From Verrucomicrobiaceae bacterium (GTDB lineage Bacteria; Verrucomicrobiota; Verrucomicrobiia; Verrucomicrobiales; Verrucomicrobiaceae), in assembly GCA_947466075.1 (NCBI GenBank), contig CANIBP010000015.1:1-64000 (forward strand): 64,000 nt of DNA, in the 5' to 3' direction. The position numbers and the translations under genes are program-made. This document shows positions 7,012-16,800 of this stretch, piece after piece. Below the pieces are notes generated by a model, which had not been told where the DNA came from, searched no databases, and saw only the letters and a program-made list of their open reading frames with translations. Every line of letters starts with the position of its first letter. The stretch's first letter is position 1.

Positions 7012-8295
7012 ATGCATCGCTCTTTTATTTCACTCGCCTGCCGCAGGGCGGCTGTTTTCCTCTGCCTGTTAGTCCAGCTGCGTGCGGATCCGATCATTCC
7101 GGGGAATGTGCTGGACCCTAAGACGGCGGCGGAAGCGTGGAATGTGATCCGGCTTGCCTCGACGAATGTGGAGCGCTTGCTGCATGAGGGGCGGCTGGCT
7201 GAGATTGCGGTGCAGATCAGTTATTGCAGCCCGGCCCTGCGGGTGCTGCCGCAAATGGCAGGGAGTGCGGAGGATTTAAAGAAGATGGGGCCTCTCTCCG
7301 AACGAGCGCTGATGCTGGTGAACTCCCTGGCGAAGGCTGCGAAGGACAATAATCCCGGAGGCGCGGAAGCGGTGTATGCCAATCTGCGTCAGGTGCTGGA
7401 TGGAATGGCGAAACAATTTGATCCCAAGGTGGTGAAGTCGGACATCTTTTTCTGCCCGATGCACCCTGACTTCATCGCTGGGGCTGCGGCGACACCCTGT
7501 GACAAATGTGGCATGCACCTGCTGACGCGTCGCATACCTTACAGTTTCATCTACATGAAACCGGGGGAGCCCACGCTGCGGCTCACTGCCCAGGCGAGCG
7601 GGCCGGTGGAGTCGGGAAAAAAACTGGAGGTGAAGATCCAGCTCAGCAAAGCGGACCGTTCACCCGCGACGTATGATGACCTGATGGTGATGCACACCCA
7701 GCCGATTCATCTGCTGATCGAAGAACCCGGCCTGGGGGACTATCATCACGAGCATCCGGTGGAAACAGAAGTGCCCGGGGAGTACTCATTTTCATTCACT
7801 CCGCAGCGCAGCGCGCCGTATCGCATCTGGGCGGATCTAGTACCGGTCACGACGGGTGTTCAGGAACTGCCTTTTACAGATCTGCCCTCGAAAGGTACCG
7901 CAGGCCCCGTGACCGACCGGGCCGACAAGTTCACTGCGAAGGTGCAGGGGCTGAGCTTCGTGCTCACACTCGGCGGAGGCAATGGCGAGCCGCTGAAGGC
8001 CAACCAAGCCAGAAGAATGGACATCATGGTGACGGATGCTGCAGGCAAACCCGTCACGCATTTGGAGCCGGTGATGAACGCCTTTGCGCATTTGGTTGGC
8101 TTTTACGATGACTACCACACGGTGGTGCATCTGCACCCCACCGGCGGTGACGTGACCGCAGCCGACGCACGTGGCGGGCCCGGATTGAGCTTCATGTTTT
8201 TCCCACCTCGCGCAGGGTTCATCCGCCTGTACTGCCAGGTCAGCGTGGACGGCCGGATGATCTTTGCGCCGTTCAATGTGAACGTGGCTCCGTAG
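7012..8295 (+). CDS. Exported protein with heavy-metal-binding (HMBD-like) motif
   Basis: The 427-residue product starts with a signal-like segment (AAVFLCLLVQLRA). C148-P-M-H-P followed by C163-D-K-C-G-M168 is the CPMHP...CxKCGM arrangement of the heavy-metal-binding domain found next to copper/silver efflux proteins. Before it is a helical region (residues 35-140); after it are two beta-rich, Ig-like regions with many His residues (YHHEHPVET, HTVVHLHPTGG) that could also bind metal. The ATG at 7012 is chosen because an upstream TTG (6976) would precede the signal peptide. A role in periplasmic copper handling is inference; no efflux pump gene is adjacent. Confidence 0.6.
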   Translation: MHRSFISLACRRAAVFLCLLVQLRADPIIPGNVLDPKTAAEAWNVIRLASTNVERLLHEGRLAEIAVQISYCSPALRVLPQMAGSAEDLKKMGPLSERALMLVNSLAKAAKDNNPGGAEAVYANLRQVLDGMAKQFDPKVVKSDIFFCPMHPDFIAGAAATPCDKCGMHLLTRRIPYSFIYMKPGEPTLRLTAQASGPVESGKKLEVKIQLSKADRSPATYDDLMVMHTQPIHLLIEEPGLGDYHHEHPVETEVPGEYSFSFTPQRSAPYRIWADLVPVTTGVQELPFTDLPSKGTAGPVTDRADKFTAKVQGLSFVLTLGGGNGEPLKANQARRMDIMVTDAAGKPVTHLEPVMNAFAHLVGFYDDYHTVVHLHPTGGDVTAADARGGPGLSFMFFPPRAGFIRLYCQVSVDGRMIFAPFNVNVAP

Positions 8296-8306
8296 CAGGC
8301 GGCTAG

Positions 8307-8628
8307 TTCTACTTTGGTAAGTTATCAGAGGGCATAAAATCCATCGCGCTGTCTTTCCTGCGGCATCACATCTGACGCCGTGGAATGTTCTTTGCAGGAT
8401 GCCATGGTCTTTGGTCATCCCATTCCGCTTGACCCCAGTCCCAACGGGACTGCGCATCATAGCGAAGGGTTGTCGAGGCTTAGCGAGGCTACCCTGGTAC
8501 CGGACGTCAATCACCGGAAAGCCAACCCAGCGCCACACACCACGTCCACCAGCAGCGTTTGCAAGAAGCTCCGCCGCGCTCAGCACGTGCCGCCAGCCAC
8601 CAAACCCCGATAACTTACCAAAGTAGAA
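8307..8628. mobile_element. MITE-like element with perfect 20-bp terminal inverted repeats
   Basis: The 20 bases at 8307-8326 (TTCTACTTTGGTAAGTTATC) recur exactly inverted at 8609-8628. Each copy is bordered on the outside by CTAG (8303-8306 and 8629-8632), which could be a 4-bp target duplication of the CTAR/YTAR type made by IS5-group transposases. The 282 bp between the ends carry no credible gene; inside is a short dyad GTCCCAACGGGAC. It fills nearly the whole gap between two genes and lies just past the stop codons of both. Mobilisation in trans is inferred from structure. Confidence 0.7.
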
Positions 8629-8633
8629 CTAGT

Positions 8634-9251
8634 CTAGCGCACGACGATGTCGTCCGAGCTCCACATGCGCTTGTCCGGGCCTGCGGAACGGATCTCCATC
8701 ACCTTGGCAGACATTTGATGGAAAAAGTACGGCGTGCCCCATTGGTCCAGCAGCTCGCCATGCTCATTCAGCGTCTGTCCGGCTGGAGGTCCAAGCCGGG
8801 CGTGCTTCGGATTGCCACCCATGAGCGCGGTCATGATCTCGGCATTCGTACCGACAGGGTTCTCGTGCATGAGGGTGCGGTAGTCCCGCAGCATCAGCCC
8901 CACTTGCTCCAGTTCCTCGGTGTGTCGTTTGCGAGCATCCAGTGCCGTGGGTGCGGTGGGTGGTGGAAACACCTTCCGGGCGGGTTCGGTTGCTGGAGCA
9001 GCTTCCACCATCGCAGGAGAGGGGGGCGGAGCCACGGGAGGAGGTGCGATCAATGGAGCGGGCCGTGCCGGTGGGCTTTGGACCACGGGTTTGCTTTGAA
9101 CCACGGATTTCTTGGTGACAACAGGCTTGCTGGGGTGAGAGGGCGGACCCAATTCGAAGGGGACCAGCGGCTTGGAGGAAGACATCCACCATCCAGCGGC
9201 CAACGCACCTGCCACGAGCAGGCCAAGAATGAGCGGAAGACGCGGGCGCAT
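8634..9251 (-). CDS. Membrane-anchored protein with a GspG/pseudopilin-like C-terminus
   Basis: After a short basic start (MRPRLPL) there is one membrane segment (LILGLLVAGALAAGWWM), then a long Pro/Ala/Val-rich linker (about residues 30-95), then a compact domain whose end, LLDQWGTPYFFHQM...MEIRSAGPDKRMWSSDDI, closely resembles the D-x-W-G-x-P...S-x-G-P-D...T-D-D-I core of type II secretion major pseudopilins. The usual prepilin peptidase site is not seen. An alternative TTG start at 9263 overlaps the preceding DUF1501 stop (TTGA). The gene is last in a cassette after the DUF1800 and DUF1501 genes, so it may help assemble or export them. Confidence 0.65.
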   Translation of the reverse strand: MRPRLPLILGLLVAGALAAGWWMSSSKPLVPFELGPPSHPSKPVVTKKSVVQSKPVVQSPPARPAPLIAPPPVAPPPSPAMVEAAPATEPARKVFPPPTAPTALDARKRHTEELEQVGLMLRDYRTLMHENPVGTNAEIMTALMGGNPKHARLGPPAGQTLNEHGELLDQWGTPYFFHQMSAKVMEIRSAGPDKRMWSSDDIVVR

Positions 9252-9259
9252 GGCAGCAA

Positions 9260-10825
9260 TCAAGCCAGGTTCATGTAGCCGAGATCAGAGGACGAAAAGC
9301 GGCCGATGTTGGGGAAGATGGTGGGGATCTCCGAGGGGTCCACGCCGAACCATTTGGCCAGCGTCGCGGAATGCTGATCCACGGAGATGGTCGGTATCCA
9401 GCGCCCGAGTCCAGTGTCGTTAGGACCGTTGATGGCAAAGGCGGGGAGCTGGCCGTAGGACAGGCCACCTTTGACTGCGCCGCCCATGATGAGATGGTGG
9501 CTGCCCCAGCCATGGTCGCTGCCCTGGCTGTTGGTGGGCAGCGTGCGGGAGAAGTCGCTCGTGGTGAAGGTGGTGACATCGTTGCTGACTCCGAGCTGCT
9601 CCATGGCGCGCTGGAAGGCGCTCATGCACAGGCTCACCTCGGACAGCAGTTTGTAATGAGCGCCGTTGGCGTTGGTCGGCTGGTCCGTTCCATTGACGAG
9701 CACCTGGGACGTGTGGGTGTCGTAGCCGCCGACGGAGCAGAAAAAGATCTGGCGGTTCATGTTGAAGGCTCCAGCCCCGCGAGCCTGGATAAGGCGGGCG
9801 ATCATCTTCAACTGGGTGCCGAGCGTGGTATTGGGAAATCCCCCCAGCCCGTTCGGCTGTGCGGCGGCGGAATAAATGCCAGTGAGACCCGTGTTCCAGC
9901 GCCACGGCGCGGCAGCACTTTGAGAAGTGTAGCTGGCGGGTGAATCCGTCGGGTCCAGCGAGGCGGCGATGTTGGTGTTCAAGGCGTCGCCGACGGCGAT
10001 GGCATTGTTGCTGACTCCCGCGTAGGCCTTGCGCTGCAGATTCGTGTGGGAGACGCCCAGAATGTTTTTCAGGGCGCGCACACGTGCGCTGGTGCCAGAC
10101 ATGAGGCCGCCGCTCAACACAATCGCGCCGCTGGTGGCCACCTGATATTGGGTGATGAGATTGCCCACCTCAAAGGTGTTGGCACCGCTAAGGGACACGG
10201 ACATGGATATTGAACCCGAGGGATTGGCCACCGAATTGAGCAGGTCCGCGACACGCCCGCCCCAGCCGGTTGTGGGCGGTTGATCGGGAATCGAAGTCTG
10301 CCACTGGGTGACCTGATCGCTGTGGGAAAAAAGCTGCGGCGGCCGAAAGGCCGCCAATCCCGAGGCATAGTCGGAACGGGTGGTGGGCCGCACCAGGGTG
10401 CCCACGTTGAAGAGGACGGCGAGTTTTTTTTCGCCAAAGAGTGTACGCAGTTCGGGGCAGCCGGGATGGAAGCCATAGGTGTGTCCATCGGCGTCCTGAT
10501 ACGCTGCGTCGCCAGTATTGGGCCCCTGACGCAAAGTCAGGAGCGAGGACTGCGGCAGTGCGAGATTGCCGCGGATGGCCGTGTAATCCGCAAAAGTGCT
10601 AGTGTCCGTGGGCACGATCCAATTGTTGGAATCATTGCCGCCATTGAGGAAAATGCAGACCAGCGCCTTGTAGCCAGAAACCGGCCCCTGCGCGGCCATG
10701 GCGGTGTTGATGAGACGAAGATCGCGGATGGTATGGCTGGCCACGGCGGCACTGCCGCTGAGCACGGCACCCCGGTGCAAAAAGCCGCGCCGGGTCAGGA
10801 TGTTGGGAGCTTGGAAGGGCTTCAT
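9260..10825 (-). CDS. DUF1501 family exported protein
   Basis: The 521-residue protein begins with a Tat-like leader (TRRGFLHRGAVLSGSAAVA). It then shows DUF1501 features: LVCIFLNGGNDSNNWIVP near residue 55, a YDTHTSQ segment near 370, and the C-terminal SDFSRTLPTNS...DHGWGSHHLIMGG. DUF1501 proteins belong to the alkaline phosphatase/sulfatase-like fold; their reaction is not established. DUF1501 genes commonly pair with DUF1800 genes, as here: the DUF1800 stop is 5 bp upstream and the next gene overlaps or nearly abuts its stop. Confidence 0.85.
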   Translation of the reverse strand: MKPFQAPNILTRRGFLHRGAVLSGSAAVASHTIRDLRLINTAMAAQGPVSGYKALVCIFLNGGNDSNNWIVPTDTSTFADYTAIRGNLALPQSSLLTLRQGPNTGDAAYQDADGHTYGFHPGCPELRTLFGEKKLAVLFNVGTLVRPTTRSDYASGLAAFRPPQLFSHSDQVTQWQTSIPDQPPTTGWGGRVADLLNSVANPSGSISMSVSLSGANTFEVGNLITQYQVATSGAIVLSGGLMSGTSARVRALKNILGVSHTNLQRKAYAGVSNNAIAVGDALNTNIAASLDPTDSPASYTSQSAAAPWRWNTGLTGIYSAAAQPNGLGGFPNTTLGTQLKMIARLIQARGAGAFNMNRQIFFCSVGGYDTHTSQVLVNGTDQPTNANGAHYKLLSEVSLCMSAFQRAMEQLGVSNDVTTFTTSDFSRTLPTNSQGSDHGWGSHHLIMGGAVKGGLSYGQLPAFAINGPNDTGLGRWIPTISVDQHSATLAKWFGVDPSEIPTIFPNIGRFSSSDLGYMNLA

Positions 10826-10830
10826 GGCGG

Positions 10831-13800
10831 TTATCTCTGAATGGTGTAGTCCGGGCTGGTCAGGATCAGATGCAAAATGTTGCGCAGTCGGTCACGGATG
10901 TTCGTCGCCGAAGGCGCTGCGTTGGTGTAGGAGATAATCCCTGCATTGGAACTCGTCAGCAGCAGACCGCTGATGCTGGTGCAGTTGGCCGGCACCGTGA
11001 AGGTGGTGGTGCTCCCGGTTGGCACGGTGATGGTGAAGGTGGCATTGATGGAGGTGCTGAAGGTGCCGCCAGTCACTCCCGTGATCGTGACTGAATCACC
11101 CGTTTGCAGACCATGGGCGCTGCCCATCGTGATCGTGCAGGGATTGCCGGTGCTGATGCTGGAAATCTGGCCACCTAGCAGATTCAGGATCGCCGTCTTG
11201 GCTGCGGCTGGTAGCTGGCCCGCGACCAGGAGTGTGTTGAAGCGATCAATCAAGGTGCTGACGTTGGCATTGCTCGTCCACACCTCCGTGGGCACCGGGC
11301 CCGCACCCAGACCTTTGTCTGTGGCATTGCTCATCCACGTGCTGAAATCCAGCACCAACGCATTGGTCCCGGATTTGAAGCTGCTGATGCCCGTCGTATT
11401 GGAAGGATTGAAGAGGCCGTTGTAGAGGAAGTTGGCCTGGTAAACCGCGCTCGTTTCAGCCGTGAGCTGGAACTCTGGAGTGGTGATGCCCTGGGAGGCG
11501 AGCGTGCCGGAGAACTTGTAGTCTGGCAGGAAGAAGTTGAACACCGTGGGCGAGTTCAGCGGGGTCTGCGCCAGGTCCACATCCGTGTTGTCCATCGTGA
11601 AAGTGGAGGCCACGGTATTGATAGTGCCACTGCGCACCAGCGGTTGTGATTTGAGCGGGAAGATGACGACCTGATTGTCACTGTTGATGGCGGCATTGGC
11701 CGCACTGCGTGCGGTTACGGTAAAGGTGGTGGCATCAGGCACACCGACAATGGTGTAAACGAGGTCGTTCTCCGTCGAGGTTTCGTTGAACGAGGTGGTG
11801 TCACGCGAGTTGGTAAAATTGAGGAAGACCGTGTCTCCCACAGAGAGGCCATGATTGGCCATCGCGCCATAGGTGCCCGTGCCGCCATTGGAGGTGTCGA
11901 TGGTGATGGTGCCACCAGCTCCCGTGCAGGAGTACGATCCGGCGAATCGGGCGATCATCACGTTCCCGCTGCGCGCCGTGGTGTCTGGCGACGTGAGGGT
12001 GAAGGTGGTGCCGGAGACATTGCCCACACCGCTGGGTGTATCGAAAGCGGTGGAGGTCGCCACGGTCAGCAGCTTTTGGTCCAGCGAGGCATTCCCATTG
12101 GCCGTGCCGCTGGTGAAGTCAAACCACGCCTGACCACCTGCTGGCAGCCAGTGCCCGCTCATGGTCACGGTCATCACGCTTGAGCCGCTTAACTGGTTGT
12201 AAGTGCCGGTCATCCAGCCGGGAGAATTGATCGTGTACTGTGTTGTGCTGCCGACGCTGGCCACGGCATAGGTGCCGGCAGCGGGGGGCGCGTTGCCGGA
12301 GGTGTCGGTGAACTCCAGTTGCACATTGTTGCCCGCCTGCAGGAGATGCGCCGCGCTGGTGGTAATGGTGATCGCGTTGCTGCCGTTTTGCGTGTAGCCG
12401 CCTGTGAGATCGGCTGCGCGGAAGGCACGCGCAGCAGCGGTGACACGCAGCACGGGCTCGCGCTGTTTACCATAGGCGGGAATGCTGATCAGGTCCGGAC
12501 TGCGCGCTTCGTAGTCGAGCAAGATGGCCTTGATCACCGCCTTCATGTCTCCACGCACGCCGGAGCCGTTGTCATTGAACTTCTGCACCACACGGTAGAG
12601 ATAATCGCGCGAAGGGCTGCTGGTGACGAGGCGCTGGATCAGCTGGCGGCAGATGAACGGACCGACGTTGGGGTGGTTGAAAAGCATGTCATGCACGGCA
12701 TTGAACTCCTGCGCGGGCAGGGCGGAGTAAGCGGCGTCCCGAAAATGAGTCGAGTTGTGCGTTGCGTAGGGGTCCAGCGGCTGACCACCCACGCTGCTGA
12801 GCCCAGGCAGCACCTCGTTGTTGAGCACGCGCTTGGCGCCTGTGAAGTGGCGGGCTGGTGTTTCACGCATGGGGCGCATCCAGTTCGAGGGAGCGGAGAA
12901 AGAGGTGCGCGTCTCACCATCGTAGCCATAGTCCCAGCCGGTGAAGGTGTGGGCCAGTCCCACGACCTCGCGTTGGGAGTAGGTGTCGATCGGGGTGTCC
13001 TTGGAGTTGAGCATCAGCGTGCCGTCCGGCCACATGCGGTACAGGCCGATGGAGAAAAGCTGCTTGATCTCACGGGCATAGTTTTCATTCGCCGTTCGTC
13101 CCACCGAGAGATCCGGCTTGTCATTGCGCAGCATGTCCAAGTAGCGACCCATTCCCGGTGTTAGCGTTGTGCCGCCGAGGATAGCGCGGAAATTGCCGAA
13201 GGCGTTGGTCAGCAGCGTGTCGTAAAAGTGAGAGATGGCGAGGGAGTTGTCCTCCAGCGGTCCCTGGCCGGAGACGACGTGGATTTCGCTCAACGCAAAG
13301 GCGATGCGCTGACGCAACTGGTCCGCACTCGAGATGGAGTTCTTCCACCAGGTGTTGTAGCTCAGCTTGGTGTCGAACGAGCCAAACACATCGGCGAGTT
13401 CTCGGGACAGCACCTCTGGCAGGTGCGGGGTGGCCGGCTTGGTGAATTGATCGTCAATCCATGCCTCGTAGCTTGTCGCTGCCTTCACCGCCTGGATGTC
13501 GGCCAGGGTGGGGCCAAAGGTGGCCTGCGTGAGGAAGCGCACGGCACCATTGTCGGTGGTGTGGTCGTCAGCAACGGCTGGCGGCGCGGGCGGCGGCGAG
13601 AAAGTGCGCGTGCCGTTGGCCAGTGTATAGTTGCCGCGGATTTCACCGTTGGGGTAGGCCGCGGTGTGCAAGTTGATGTAGGCCTTGCCCGCCTTGATGA
13701 TTTCAATGATGTCCGCCTTGCTCAGTGTGCCCACCGGGAGGATCGTCCACTTGTAGCGGCCGTCAGGTTGCAGGCCGTCACCTGCCGTGGCCGGTGTGTC

Positions 13801-16800
13801 GATGTCGAAAACGATGGTCGATGGATGTGTGAGATACGGGTCCACATGGATGTGCTCGGATGTGATCGGCCCTGTGAGCCCGCTGTGCGTTCGCGTCATG
13901 TAGGCGGTGTTTTCATCTTCGCTCAGGCGCAGCGTGGAATTGCCCACACCTTTGGTGATGGCACCATTCTGCGACAGCATCGTGGACACATACAGCGTGC
14001 CTGGCGTGGAGCCTGCGGCGGGTGCGACATAGGGAGAAAGTACAAAGCCGGGGACGACTTGGCTCGGCGCCGTGGTCGCTTCTCCTGGTTTGCTCCAGCC
14101 CACGGCGAGATTGTCCGTCGTTCCGCTGCCAGCTTTGTGCAGGACTTCAAAGTAATACTTCTGCCCCTGCTCCAGCGCCAGCCATGGCGATTTCTGGCCG
14201 GCTTCGTTGCTCCAGTTTCTCACTGTTGAGCTGCCAGTGGCCACTACCGCACGGCGGAATTTGTTCACGGGTTCATCGTCATTGGAGATCCACAGTTCCG
14301 CGCTGTTGTTCGCTGCGATCCAGAAGTAATAATTGCCGGTGACGGGGGCGGTGATGTAGCCGCGAATGCGGGCACCGAAATCCGCGCCGGAGTTTGTGGG
14401 CCCTTCTAGCGCGGTCAGGTAGGAAGTGCTGGCGGCAGCGGTGGCAGTGGGAATGCTGGAGACGCTGTTGCCTGGCAGGCCGCTCCAGAATTCACGCGGC
14501 ACCGTGCCGGGATTTTCATCCACATGCAGATTCAGGACGGAGGTGCTCGTGCCGGCACTGTTTGTCGTGGTGATGAGAATCTGGTAATCTCCAGCGGCAC
14601 CTGATGGCGGAGTGCCGCTGAGCACGCCATTGCTGTAGCTGAGCCAGGGAGGATTGCCGCTCACACTCACGTTTGCACCATTGCTGCCGCCGACTTGATA
14701 CGAGAAGCTCCCGCCGGATAGGGCGGTGGCCGCCGTATCGCTAATATGGGCCGGAGGTGCCTGCGGCTGGCTGGATGGGTAGAGGCGCTCAGCGGGAATG
14801 ATCTGCTTCGTCTGGCTGGGACTGAACCAGGAAAGGAAGCACCGCGCCGCCGCGCCGCTTTCCATGTAGTCCAGTTGGATGTCATAGCGCACTCCGCCGA
14901 TCATCGGAATGCGGACGAAGCGCTCGTTGCCCATTGAGGACCAGTCCTTCAGCGGCTTGTTCATGATCTCAACGCTCATGTTGCCGATGCTGCCGTTGGT
15001 GTATTTGCCGGTGCCCATGTTGAAGGCAAAGCCGGAGGTCTGGGACAGAGGGATGGGGCCGTTTTCCTGCGCGCGAATATTCATCGTGCCCGTGCCGGTG
15101 GCGAAAGCACCTGCGCCGAAACTGACCGTGAACGTGGTGCCGCTGGTGGCTGTGACGGTGTAGGCGGTGGAGAAGAGGCCGTTGAGATTGCCGGAGGCCG
15201 GAATGAGTTCGACAGTGGAGTTCACCGGGAAACTGCCGACAGGCACGCCGGTCAGATTGGTGTAATCAATCACCGCCAGTCCTGTGCCGGTGTTGTAACT
15301 GTAGGAACTCCCGGTGGCGTAAAGCTTGGTGATGACCGCGTTACGTACATCCGCGACGGTGATGTTGCCTGTTCCCGAGGCATAGACTCCGGTGCCAAAA
15401 TTGACGGTGAACGTGTTGCCTGAAACGGCGGTGATCGGATAATGGAAGGTGCTCAGCGCGTTCAGGCTGCCGGTGGTGGGATCCAGTTCAATGATCTCGC
15501 CCACCGCAAAGCTGCCTGCAATGACAGTGCCGCCCGGCGCGGTGGAGATAAGGTTGGAGTAATCAATGACGGCCAGGCCCGTGCTGCTGTCATAAGTATA
15601 GGTGGGAGACGTGGTGGGTGCATGGGACAAGTTCCCAGAGGTGGGGTCCAGACGCACCGTCTCTCCAAGCAGAAAGCTTCCAAACGTGGCGGCTAGGGAG
15701 GAGTAGTTGACGACGACTTCTCCCGTGCTTGCCCGGTAGATGTAGTTGTTTGTGCCGCCCACGCTCGTTGAGGGCGCAGGCATCAGCGTCTGCTGCTGCC
15801 CGTTGATCTTCAATGTGCAACCGTCATCCGACTGCACCACGAAGGTGTAATCCTCGGTAAACTGCGGCTGCACCTGGCCAGACCAACGCACCGAGAATGT
15901 GTCCGGCTGAATTTGTGCGGCATTCGGCGAGCCCGAGAACCAGATGCCGTTGTTCGAGCCGGTGATGGTGGAGTCCACGCCCACGCGGCCTGGAGCACCG
16001 GTGGCGGCCGTGTTGGCGTAGCAGAGATTGTAAAGACCCGTCGTGGTGCTGCTGCTGTTGCCCAGCACGAAGCCACTGCCAGTGAGTGGTGAGCCCGTGG
16101 TTGGAAGCGCAGCGGTGATGGTCAAGCCTGCCTGTGCGGTGACGCCGGAGCCGGTGGTCACCGAGATCAGGCCTGGGGCGATCGCCGTGATGAATTCGTT
16201 GGCAGGCAGGCTGGTGCCCGTCACTGCCATGCCCACTGCCAGTCCTGCAATGGAAGTAACGGCTACCGTGGGGCTGCCGGCGGTGGTCGTCGCCGATGTG
16301 GTGGTGGTGAGTCCGGTGACTGGCACGGTGAAGGTAGTCGTCCCATTCACTGCGGAGATGGTGTAAGTGCCATTGTACGTGTTCGTGGCTCCTGGGGTGA
16401 ACAGCGCTCCGGTAGAAAACGCGAGCTGCACCGTATTGCCCACACTGTAGGTATGGCCGCCCGTGGGGGTGACCACGAGGTTTCCCGCCGAGTAACTGTA
16501 AGTCACTGCCTGCGTGTGGGTGAATACATTGGCCTGGGGAATGTTGGCATAGGCCGTGGTACCGGGAACCAGCCACTGCAGACGGCAGCGCGCATCGCCC
16601 GTGGTTTCCACATGACGCACCACCAGACGATAGCGCTGGGCAGGACCGGAGGGCACCACCAGCGCGATGGGTGCGCTTTGCTTGAACGTGCCAACGGCGT
16701 CTGAGCCCGGAGTGGTCCAGTTGTGCTGCACGATTTGTGTCAGCCCAGAGCCGGTATCCAATAAGACCTCCGCCTTGTCATCGGCATCAAGCTGAAAGCT

